A DNA stretch of 64,000 bases from Mycobacterium colombiense (lineage in GTDB: Bacteria > Actinomycetota > Actinomycetes > Mycobacteriales > Mycobacteriaceae): NCBI RefSeq assembly GCF_001953985.1, contig NZ_MBEI01000022.1, forward strand, positions 37,208 to 101,207, given 5' to 3'. Positions 28,001 through 35,194 of the stretch are shown here, one piece after another. Position 1 is the first letter of the stretch; every line of letters starts with the position of its first letter. A program made the translations under genes and the position numbers. The notes below the pieces were generated by a model that had not been told where the DNA came from, did no database searches, and was given only the letters and a program-made list of their open reading frames with translations.

Positions 28001-31000
28001 GTCTGGTCGCACTTTGCGGCCCGCGATTGGGATGCCATGGCTGCAACGGTGGCCGACAACTACATCGGAATCGATCACCGGCGAATCGTGAGTGCCGAGA
28101 CTCAGCATGGTCGGAAGGAGGTGATCAGAGACCTGCAGGCAGCGGCAGGCGTTGGATTCACTATTTCGATGGTGAACGCCGTGGCGATTCGCGGAGACCG
28201 CCTGGTCCTCGCACGAACTCGCGCCAGCGGCCGCGACCCCGACGCGGCCCAAAACGATGCCCTTAACGTCGTCGAGATCGACGCCGACGACCGGATCGCG
28301 CGTGTCGTCTCGTACGACCTTGAAGACGTCGATGCTGCCGTAGCCGAACTCGATGCCCAGTACCTCGCCGGCGAGGCGGCAGCCCACGCGCGCACATGGT
28401 CGGCAGTCGCGGCCGCCTACGCCGCGTTCAACCGGCGCGAGCTCGCCACAGTCACGCCAGACTGGGTGAACATCGACCATCGTCGCGGAGCAGGTTTCGC
28501 CCCCGGCGACATCTTCCCGTACATCCAAGCCGCGTGGGGCGACTCGCCCGACACCAAGATATACATCGCAACGGTGCATCGGCTCACGAACGCAGGAGCG
28601 GTCGTCACCCATGTGGCGCATGGCATCTCACAAGACGGCTTCGACGCCGAGTGGCGGGACACCCACCTGCTGATGCTGGAGGGTGATCTATTCACCCGCG
28701 CCGAGCTATTTGACGAGGCCGACCTCGACGCCGCGATCGCGAGGTTCGAACAGCTGGCCGCTCCGGCGCCTAAGCTGGAAAACGCGGCGAGCCAGGTGTA
28801 CGACCGCGTGAACGCACTCTTCACCGCCCGCGACTGGCATTCCATGGCAAATGCCATGGCGGAGAACATGATCAACGACGATCGTCGACGCATCGTTAAC
28901 TCCGGGATCCGACGCGGCCGGGATGTCGAAATCGCGAACGGTCAAGCCTTCGTAACACTCGGCGGCGAGAAAATCGCTGCGACCGTCGTTGCGACCCGCG
29001 GCGACCGTCTCGCGTTATGTCGTTCGTCCATCGTCGGGCAGGGCCGTCAATCTGGGCCATTCCATATCGAGTTTCTCAGCGTCGTCGAGATCGACACCAG
29101 CGAGCGGCTAACTGCCCACGTGGCCTTCGACGTCGACGACTTCGATGCTGCTGTAGGCGAACTCGATGCGCGTTACGTCGCCGGCGAAGCAGCCGCTCAC
29201 TCGCATACCTGGTCGGTAATCACCGGTGCCTACGCTGCGCTCAATCAGCGTGAACAGCCAACGGCGACGCCGGATTGGGTGAACGTCGACCACCGACGAG
29301 GGCCATCGTTCGCGCCCGGTGAATTGCCTTCCCTGCTGGCCAATTGGAACGCCACGCAAGAGTTACACAGCTACAGCGAGGAGGTGCATCGGCTGAGCGA
29401 CCTGGGAGCAGTGGTCACCTCCGTGACGCATGAAACGTCCCATGACGGCTTCAAAGCCGAGTGGCGGGGGATCAACGTTCTCACCATCAAAGGCGGCCTC
29501 ATCGACCGCTTGGAAGTCTTCGACGAGGCGGATTTGGACGCCGCCCTCGCGAAATTCGACCAGCTCTCACACCCCGCGCCCCGGCCGGAAAACGCGGCAA
29601 GCCGAGTGGTAGAGCGTCTCTTTGCGTACTTCGCGGCCCACGACTGGCCCGCGGTGTCGGCGACACTGGCTGAGAACGTTTCTCACGACGATCGCCGGCA
29701 TGTGGTAAATGCTGGGGTCCTGCGCGGTCGAGATGCCCAAATCGCGAACCTGCGAGCCATCGCTGAGGTCGGGGTCGCGGATTTTTCGACGACTGTCATA
29801 GCGACTCGCGGCGCGCGTGTTGCCCTCGTCCGCACCCGTTCGTCGGCGCGCGACCGGGCGACCGAGGGCGTCCTCACGGAGGAGCTTGGGCTCGTCGAGA
29901 TCAACTCCGACAACCGGATGGTGTCCTACATCGCATTCGACGTCGACGACTTCGATTCCGCCATAGCCGAACTCGATGCGCGTTACGTCGCCGGCGAAGC
30001 GGCCGCTTATGCCGATGCGTGGTCGGCCGTCGCGGGCGTGCACGCGATGTTCAATCGGCATGAACTTCCCCCAGAGGAATGGGTGACCATCGACCACCGG
30101 CGAGGCACACCGTTCGCCGCGAGCGATATGACTCCTGCCATCCACACCCTTTTCGATCTCACGCCGGACTTCCATGTTCATATCGATACGGTGCATCGAC
30201 TCAGCAATTTCGGGGCGGTGATCAGCAACAAAGCGCACGGGTCCTCGCGCGATGGCCTGGGCGTCGAATGGCGCATGGTGATGCTTCTCATTGTCGATGG
30301 ACACCGGCTAACACGTTGCGAGGTATTCGACGAGGCCGATTCGGACGCCGCGATCGTGCGATTCGAGGAACTCGGTCCACAGGCGCCGCGGATAGAGAAC
30401 AGGGCGAGCCGAGTGGTTGAGCGATTCCTCGCGCACTTTGCGGCCCATGACTGGGATGCCATGGCGAACCTCATCGACGAAGACATTTGCTCGGAAGACC
30501 GCCGTAAAGGCGTAAACGCCGGAACCCGGCACGGTCGCGATGTCGATATGGCGAATTGGCGAGCCACCGCGGAACTTTGGAGGTCCGATGTGCGGGCGGC
30601 CGTCGTTGCGATCCGCGGAGACCACCTCGTGCTCTTCCGCTTCACGTTCACGAGCCAAGATCCGCTGCCCGGGGCGTTCCAAGCTACGGCACTGTGCATC
30701 GTGCAGGTCAATGAAGACAACCGATGCGCGGCTACGGTCGTTTTCGACCCCCACGACCACGATGCCGCGTTCGAGGAGCTCGAAACACGCTACCTGGCAG
30801 GAGAAGCGGCCGCCCACGCGCACACGTGGTCAACTCTCGTGCGAAATTTCGCCGCATTCAATGAGCACAAGCTTCCCTTGACGACGCCAGACTGGGTAAA
30901 TCTTGACCACCGGCGAGGACGAGCGTTCTCGCCGGGCGAACTGGTTCCGTACATCCACGCCACCTGGCAGCTGACGCCGCAAGCCAAGATCCACGTCGTT

Positions 31001-34000
31001 GCGGTGCATCGACTGAGTAATCTCGGAGCGGTCGTCACCCAGTCGACGCACGGGACATCGCCGGATGGCTTCGACGCCGAGTGGCTCGAAGTGACCCTTG
31101 TGACTGTAGACGGTGACCTGATAAACCGTATCGAGGTATTCGATGAGGCGGATCTCGATGCCGCGCTCGCGAGGTTCGAAGAGCTCCGTCCGGAGGCGCC
31201 GCGGCCGAAACACCCTGTGATGGAACGTTTCTTGGCCTCCTTCGCCGCACGTGACTGGGATTCCATGGCGCAGATTTTCGCCGCGGATTACTACAACGAC
31301 GACCGCCGGCGGGTCGTGAACGCCGGGGTCCGGAACGGTCGCGATGCCGCGATCGAAGACCTTCGGGTGTCTACTGATGTCGGGTTACTGACGAACATCA
31401 CAGCGGAGCTCATCGCGTCCCGCGGCGGACGCCTCATTCTCGTCCGCCTTGGCGCCTCCGGCCGCGACCACCCGGCGATTCAACTCGACGTACTTCAGGT
31501 GCTTGAGTACAACGCCGACGAACAGATCACAGCAGCCGTCCAGTTCGATCCCGAAGACATCGATCTTGCATGCGAGGAACTCGAAACACGTTACCTGGCA
31601 GGGGAAGCGGCTGCCCACGCGCACACGTGGTCCCTTATGCAGCGGACTTACGCAGCATTCAACCGGCACGAGATACCCGAAACTGCACCCGACTTCGTCA
31701 ATATCGACCACCGCCGCGTAATTGGGTTCGAACCAGGCGAAATCGTCCCGTACGTCAAGGCCACGTGGGAAGTCGCGCTAGACCTCAAGCTGTTTATCGA
31801 GACGGTGCATCGACTCACGGACACTGGATCCGTCATCACACATACCGCCCGTGGGACCTCGCAAGAGGGCTTCGATGCAGAGTGGCGTGAGAACGTCCTC
31901 TTCATATTCGAAGGTGATCTGATCAGAAGTTGCGAGATGTTCGACGAGACCGATCTCGGCGCCGCGCTGGCGCGATTCGAGCAACTGCAACCGCACCCAC
32001 CGACGCTAGAAAACATGGCAAGTCGGGCAGTCGACCGCTTCTTTGCGTACTTCCGGACTCGTAACTGGGCGGCGATAGCCGAGATCCTCAGCGACGACAG
32101 TTACGTGGACGATCGCCACGATCTAGTGAATTCCGGTATCTGGAAGGGCCGCGAAGCCGTGATCACAAACCTTCGCGCGCTGGCTGACTCGGCGCCGAGT
32201 TCGTCTACCGTGATCGCGACCCGCGGGGAGCGCCTCGCCCTCACTCGTATCTGTTCTCCGAACCGCAATCAGCAATACGGGGAGTTCAGCAGCGACATGT
32301 TCATCGTCGCCGAGATCGACGGTGAGGCTCGGATCACCGCGCAAATCGCGTTCGACGTCGATGACGTCGAAGTCGCCTTCGAGGAACTCGAAACACGTTA
32401 CCTGGCAGGCGAAGCGGCCGCCCATGCGCAGGTATGGTCGGCCATCACGCGGGAGTGCGCCGCGTTCAACCGGCACGAACTCCCGGCGGCGAAATGGGTC
32501 ACGGTCGACCACCGGCGGCTCGTAACGATCGACGCGAGTGATCTCCTCCCAAACATCCGTGCCACTTGGGACCTCATGCCAGACATCCGGGTCTACATCG
32601 AATCGGTGCACCGCATCAGCAATTTGGGCGCCGTCGTCACTTACACCGCTAATGGGACCGCACAGGAGGGCTTCGTCGCTGAGTGGCGGATGATCCATCT
32701 CCTGACAGTAGAAGGCGACCGGATCAATCGGTCCGAGCTGTTCGACGAGCCAGACGTTAACGCCGCCCTTGTGCGCTTTGAAGCACTGCAACCACAGACG
32801 CGGCGACTCGAAAACGCGGCAAGCCAAACCGATGACCGATTTTTTGCCTACTGTGGGGCTCGCGATTGGGAGGCGATGGCCGAGATTTTGGCCGATGACA
32901 GTTTTATCGACGACCGCCGCCGCGTGGTGAATGTCGGAGTGTGGCGCGGCCGTGATGTCGTGATCGCAAACATCCGAGCTCTCGCGGAGGTGGCGTCGAC
33001 CATAACGTCCGACGCCATGGCGACCCGCGGCGATCGCCTTGCCCTGGTCCATATCCGCGCACCCAACCGCGACCCGCAGCATGGAGAGTTCGGCGTCGAG
33101 ATGCTCGGCGTCGCCGAGATCGGCGCCGACGGCCGGATCATGGGGCATGTCCTTTTCGACCCCGACGACCTGGCCGCCGCCATACGGGAACTCGATCGTC
33201 GGTACCTTGACGGCCAAGCGGCTGCGTATTCGCGAACTTGGTCGGTCTTCATGCGGAACTATTCCGAGCACCATCAGCAGGAACTTCCGAATATGAAAGC
33301 GGATTCGGTTTACATCGACCATCGAGCGGTCTTAACTACCGAGCCGGAGGATCTGGCTGGATACTTTCACAGTCTGTGGGATCTTATGCCGCACATCAGC
33401 GTCTACATTGAGGCGGTGCATCGGCTGACTGACCAGGGAGGCGTCATCACCCAAGTTGCGCATGGAACCTCGCAAGAGGGCTTTGACGCCGAGTGGCGGG
33501 TAATCGTCATTGGCATCGCCGAAGGCGAGCTGTGCAGCCGCGTCGAGGTCTTCGACGAGGCGAATCTCGATGCCGCGCTCGCGAGGTTCGATGAGCTCGA
33601 TCAGCCGGCTCCCCGGCTCGACAACGCCGCCACCGCGGCTTTGGCACGGGCGTTAGAGGCATACAACCGCCGTGACCTGGAGGACTTTCTCGCGAAGCTC
33701 GATGCGGATGGGCGAACGGAGGACCGTCGAAAGGGGTTGCGCGCCTGCCACGACGGGCCAGCTCGGCGAGAGAACGCCCGGGCGATGCTCGAGACGCTGC
33801 CGGCCAGCTGGCGGGTGGAGCTAGAACCCATCGCGACCAGGGATTCTCGCTTTGCGCTGGCTCGCCTGCGTTGGCGCGACATCGATGAACCCGATCAGCC
33901 GGTCACCGTCGAACTCCTGGGGGTGGTGGAAGTCGATGACGACGGCCTCATCCACCACACCGTGAGCTGCGACCCCGAGGACATCAACGGCGCGTTCGCG

Positions 34001-34453
34001 GCGCTGACCGAACGCTGGATCGCGTCGGGCGAGGTTGCCCACCCGGAAGTCATCGAATTCGCGCAGAGGCTGATGGAATTGAACAACAACCATGACTGGG
34101 ATGCGTTTTCCAGGCTGACCGCCGGTGCCACGCACATGAATCACCGGCAGCTTGGCCGTCGGGACACCCAAACGATCGCCGACCACATGCCATCGATCCG
34201 AGCGCTAGTGGCACTCGCCCCCGACTGCAGGCTCGAACACACTGAGCTCCTCGCGCTGTCGGCTCGAGGCGCTGTCGGGCTCGGGATCATCAAAGGAACA
34301 ACGGCCGACGGCGCCGCGATCGAAATCCCGCTGATTCAGCTGATTCTCGTCAAGGGTGATCGCATCACCCACATCGAGGACTTCGATCCCGATCAGCGCG
34401 ACGTTGCGCTGGCCCGCTTCGACGAACTCACCGGCGAAGTCCAGCCAAAGTGA
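22076..34453 (+). CDS. Giant BTAD-adenylyl cyclase-STAND ATPase protein with about 21 tandem NTF2/SnoaL-like modules
   Basis: A 4125-residue protein. Residues 1-97 are a winged-helix DNA-binding domain and 98-250 a BTAD domain, as in SARP/AfsR regulators. Residues 260-430 are a class III cyclase with apparently complete catalytic set: metal Asp268 (TDIEGST) and Asp313 (GEGDATF), adenine-site Lys307, and Asn371/Arg375 (VNRVARL). Residues 455-800 form a STAND-type ATPase with Walker A GEPGVGKT at 487-494 and Walker B Asp603 in LDDLHW. Residues 840-1275 look TPR-like. From 1276 onward are only NTF2/SnoaL-like modules: one degenerate A (1276-1425), nine A+B units (1426-3848) and a degenerate A+B cap (3849-4125). 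The stop overlaps the next gene (GTGA). A cAMP-producing, ATP-gated transcription factor is inferred; the array's ligand or partner is unknown. Confidence 0.92.
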   Translation: MSTLSSVELGVLGPLQVRQGGASVVIPGAKPRAILTMLGLHCGSVVAADTLVELLWGQDPPRTAAKALQTHISSLRRTLGDGFVLTQGAGWVLAESEVDASRYKSAARLGRDAAAAGDTSQALARFEEALALWRGIPELPDGRRGTSEKTRWIEGHAALVEDRADALLATGRAAEVIGDLEAAVAEAPLRERRWGQLMLALYRAGRQGEALGAYQRARSLLADDLGVDPGPELRRLEAAIVAQDASLDVVVAQQAPSVTRAVTFLLTDIEGSTAAWEADADAMAVALARHDELVEQVVTSRGGRLIKTRGEGDATFSVFDRPSAGAAAAIELQDAITREPWPSRNPIRVRMALHTGEVELRDGDYFGRAVNRVARLRSLAEGGQILCSGATAELVIDSLADDVMLTDLGMRQLKNLTRPEHVFELRLETGAEQSEAQAPEAPMERPNFPAVLVGPGPFVGRGRELEGLLSAWQTALAGGVPTVLIAGEPGVGKTRLAGEWSQQAYAQGAVVLYGRCDEDLGAPYQPFAEALRSLAPCVGADRLRGLRGVEALLALVPGLADVLPDLTSPAHADPDTERYALFDAVVALLEIASKSAPIVLILDDLHWAAKPTLLLLRHLLRFGDHARVQIVGTYRSTDLDRSHPLAAMLADLHRDGTANRLTLSGLDEEDVTAYVAEAGYDDEELAHALASVTGGNPFFLIEALRHVDESGGVWDQSTLPQGVREAVSRRLSRLPAETNKALAAAAVVGSRFDLELVEQVVGGDLIDAFDEARQAGIVIEEPGGYYRFNHAIVRQSLLAELASVRRMRLHQRIAATLETLPGADDDLLAELAHHYFECAWAGNAAKAVFYCRRAADQAMARLAYEGAADLYHQALHALEEIDDELADRDEQTAELLIARCEALLAAGDVASAAGAVSQLQEATVDSARLAAWATCFDGQLSMLVHPERLDEVEAALGAAAAKLAELDDAAGEATAHTVRAACLNRLGRIGDCEVALDDALTAARRAREHRRVNAVLAGAPLAALWGPNPVPRAGGRCLDVVRLLRITTDSPAVEATSTRCQAVLEAFRGRAAAARRMIDAARRTVTELGLRHALLEVEQFAGIVELIVDDPAGAEPHLRKAYSGFRRMGLDADTAETAALLGRGCLALDRDDEARELCAESERLAGHALKASIAWRTLRAHLLARGNDHEGARRIAAEAVALAERTDALVDHGDACLTLATVLGAAGDVAGARAAAEQAVDLYERKGAAALAQMARGILGAELPPAAATAAAQQAELDNECVRAVGLVVAAIDREAWDELQPLFAPRVIVESRRKIVRFSLNDLSADAWPREVRRLSENGELRFKIVDVVAVRGPRLAVTRLKVGTADMSPGAPHDELLQLCLLDEEGRIALQVWFDAEDIDNAIAELDAAQARLEPEHPKRRKIENAATRVYDRFWSYFATRDWDAIKAIVSEGLSGADHRRVVNAGNRGSQATVIEDLQVSADIGFAISVMDVVAIRGERLALTRVRASGRSPDTVQDVALNLIEIGADERLTSIVVFDLDDMDGAFGELDARYLAGEAAPYAETWSTVAGTFVSIGRHEFPALSPNCVSIDHRRAATFAPGELGQYIRAGWDIDQSIRPYVEVVHRLSDLGAVCTYSAKGGSNEGFDAEWREIALATVGGQMVNRCELFDKNDIASAIERFDLLARPTLKLENRASQVAERFLARFTAHDWDALAEMLAEGFFTEDRRRVVGVEARHGRAAEIASMRVVADLGGTNMTSTVVATRGARLILTRLRYADWDQAPGAFRTDVLDVIEIDSNERLLTRIVFDPDDFDAAVAELDARYLAGEAAPYGETWSAVAESYAALNRHEPPLTSPDCVNVDHRRETAFGPGDVTAYIHAGWDSKQDINVYVEQVHRLSDIGTAVTYAAHEVSHEGMVAEWRGIALFTVEDGRINRTEVFVETEIDAAIKRFDQLARPAIRFENAAARVFEHVWSHFAARDWDAMAATVADNYIGIDHRRIVSAETQHGRKEVIRDLQAAAGVGFTISMVNAVAIRGDRLVLARTRASGRDPDAAQNDALNVVEIDADDRIARVVSYDLEDVDAAVAELDAQYLAGEAAAHARTWSAVAAAYAAFNRRELATVTPDWVNIDHRRGAGFAPGDIFPYIQAAWGDSPDTKIYIATVHRLTNAGAVVTHVAHGISQDGFDAEWRDTHLLMLEGDLFTRAELFDEADLDAAIARFEQLAAPAPKLENAASQVYDRVNALFTARDWHSMANAMAENMINDDRRRIVNSGIRRGRDVEIANGQAFVTLGGEKIAATVVATRGDRLALCRSSIVGQGRQSGPFHIEFLSVVEIDTSERLTAHVAFDVDDFDAAVGELDARYVAGEAAAHSHTWSVITGAYAALNQREQPTATPDWVNVDHRRGPSFAPGELPSLLANWNATQELHSYSEEVHRLSDLGAVVTSVTHETSHDGFKAEWRGINVLTIKGGLIDRLEVFDEADLDAALAKFDQLSHPAPRPENAASRVVERLFAYFAAHDWPAVSATLAENVSHDDRRHVVNAGVLRGRDAQIANLRAIAEVGVADFSTTVIATRGARVALVRTRSSARDRATEGVLTEELGLVEINSDNRMVSYIAFDVDDFDSAIAELDARYVAGEAAAYADAWSAVAGVHAMFNRHELPPEEWVTIDHRRGTPFAASDMTPAIHTLFDLTPDFHVHIDTVHRLSNFGAVISNKAHGSSRDGLGVEWRMVMLLIVDGHRLTRCEVFDEADSDAAIVRFEELGPQAPRIENRASRVVERFLAHFAAHDWDAMANLIDEDICSEDRRKGVNAGTRHGRDVDMANWRATAELWRSDVRAAVVAIRGDHLVLFRFTFTSQDPLPGAFQATALCIVQVNEDNRCAATVVFDPHDHDAAFEELETRYLAGEAAAHAHTWSTLVRNFAAFNEHKLPLTTPDWVNLDHRRGRAFSPGELVPYIHATWQLTPQAKIHVVAVHRLSNLGAVVTQSTHGTSPDGFDAEWLEVTLVTVDGDLINRIEVFDEADLDAALARFEELRPEAPRPKHPVMERFLASFAARDWDSMAQIFAADYYNDDRRRVVNAGVRNGRDAAIEDLRVSTDVGLLTNITAELIASRGGRLILVRLGASGRDHPAIQLDVLQVLEYNADEQITAAVQFDPEDIDLACEELETRYLAGEAAAHAHTWSLMQRTYAAFNRHEIPETAPDFVNIDHRRVIGFEPGEIVPYVKATWEVALDLKLFIETVHRLTDTGSVITHTARGTSQEGFDAEWRENVLFIFEGDLIRSCEMFDETDLGAALARFEQLQPHPPTLENMASRAVDRFFAYFRTRNWAAIAEILSDDSYVDDRHDLVNSGIWKGREAVITNLRALADSAPSSSTVIATRGERLALTRICSPNRNQQYGEFSSDMFIVAEIDGEARITAQIAFDVDDVEVAFEELETRYLAGEAAAHAQVWSAITRECAAFNRHELPAAKWVTVDHRRLVTIDASDLLPNIRATWDLMPDIRVYIESVHRISNLGAVVTYTANGTAQEGFVAEWRMIHLLTVEGDRINRSELFDEPDVNAALVRFEALQPQTRRLENAASQTDDRFFAYCGARDWEAMAEILADDSFIDDRRRVVNVGVWRGRDVVIANIRALAEVASTITSDAMATRGDRLALVHIRAPNRDPQHGEFGVEMLGVAEIGADGRIMGHVLFDPDDLAAAIRELDRRYLDGQAAAYSRTWSVFMRNYSEHHQQELPNMKADSVYIDHRAVLTTEPEDLAGYFHSLWDLMPHISVYIEAVHRLTDQGGVITQVAHGTSQEGFDAEWRVIVIGIAEGELCSRVEVFDEANLDAALARFDELDQPAPRLDNAATAALARALEAYNRRDLEDFLAKLDADGRTEDRRKGLRACHDGPARRENARAMLETLPASWRVELEPIATRDSRFALARLRWRDIDEPDQPVTVELLGVVEVDDDGLIHHTVSCDPEDINGAFAALTERWIASGEVAHPEVIEFAQRLMELNNNHDWDAFSRLTAGATHMNHRQLGRRDTQTIADHMPSIRALVALAPDCRLEHTELLALSARGAVGLGIIKGTTADGAAIEIPLIQLILVKGDRITHIEDFDPDQRDVALARFDELTGEVQPK
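26351..33619 (+). repeat. Nine tandem ~808 bp (~269-residue) A+B NTF2-like units
   Basis: Unit starts, marked by the ENAAS-like motif opening each A half, are near 26351, 27158, 27971, 28778, 29588, 30395, 31208, 32009 and 32810; the tenth, degenerate copy begins at 33620. Each A half has a DRRRVVN-type motif, an ATRGxRLxL motif and ends FDxDDxDAAxxELxxRYLAGEAA. Each B half opens TWSxV, has a VNIDHRR-type motif, VHRLSxLGAVVT and GFDAEWR, and ends VFDEADLDAALARF. The shared FD..D.DAA ending indicates that A and B descend from one module. Copies are diverged at DNA level, so the array is old and should be stable. Confidence 0.9.
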
Positions 34454-35157
34454 CGGCGCCGCAACCAAAACCGCTCTACTTGCTGGCGGACAGCCAGCTG
34501 CTGTTCTGGAAGCGTGACGACAAACTGCTTCTCGAAACCGCCGTCGAACAGGGCGAGGCCCTGAGCGCGGCGTACGTCGGTGCCTCCAACGGGGATCGTC
34601 CGGAGTTCTACGAAATCTTCGAAGCGGCAATGGATGCCGTGGGAATCACCGATCGACGGATGATCGGTTCGTCGTTCGGCCCGGACGACCGCTCCTTTCT
34701 GGAACGTGCTCGGTTGATCCTCCTCGCAGGCGGCGATGTGCGCCTCGGCTGGAACACGTTCGAGAAAACCGGCATGAAGGACGTGATTCTGGCCAGGTAT
34801 TCCAAAGGGGCCGTCCTGGTGGGCATTTCGGCAGGTGCGGTCCAGCTCGGACGCTATGGCATCGTCGAGACACCGGATACCGAGGGTACGGAAGTACTCG
34901 ACATGTTCGATCTCGTCCCCCTGGTTATCGACGCGCACGATGAACGAGCCGAGTGGGCCCGGCTGTCGCGGGCGATTCAGACGCTCAAGGGAACGACTAC
35001 CGGGCTGGGAATTCCCTCTGGCGGAGGTGTCATCGCCCACCCGGACGGCACCGTCGAGCCTTTGCGCCGTCCCGCGCATGCATTCACTTTTCAGGGCACC
35101 GGTGTCGCGCGCTCGGTGTTGCCCGCCGACGTTCGGCCAGGATACGAAAGCCCTTGA
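34450..35157 (+). CDS. Peptidase S51/cyanophycinase-like protein (class I glutamine amidotransferase-like)
   Basis: A 235-residue protein with the S51 nucleophile elbow VGISAGA, Ser127. An earlier stretch LILLAGGDVRLGW matches the GG(D/N) motif that precedes the elbow in dipeptidase E and cyanophycinase, and GLGIPSGGGVI fits the later part. Enzymes of this fold are serine peptidases acting on Asp-containing or isopeptide bonds, but no cyanophycin genes are nearby, so the substrate is unknown. The GTG start shares bases with the stop of the giant gene, giving translational coupling; this links it functionally to that regulator. Confidence 0.82.
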   Translation: MTAPQPKPLYLLADSQLLFWKRDDKLLLETAVEQGEALSAAYVGASNGDRPEFYEIFEAAMDAVGITDRRMIGSSFGPDDRSFLERARLILLAGGDVRLGWNTFEKTGMKDVILARYSKGAVLVGISAGAVQLGRYGIVETPDTEGTEVLDMFDLVPLVIDAHDERAEWARLSRAIQTLKGTTTGLGIPSGGGVIAHPDGTVEPLRRPAHAFTFQGTGVARSVLPADVRPGYESP

Positions 35158-35194
35158 CGGCTACCCGAACCGCCTGCAATCGTTCGGCGAGACC

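Noticed and set aside
22076..34453. Giant frame as an assembly artefact or a modular polyketide/peptide synthetase
   Set aside because: The modules lack ketosynthase, adenylation or carrier motifs; all copies differ from one another and keep frame over 8 kb, which does not look like a collapse or duplication error.
34835..35194. Upstream extension of the APH/P-loop fusion frame through the S51 gene
   Set aside because: The extension is out of frame with the S51 protein, has no recognisable domain and would overlap a complete gene with its catalytic motif; ATG 35195 gives the usual N-terminus.
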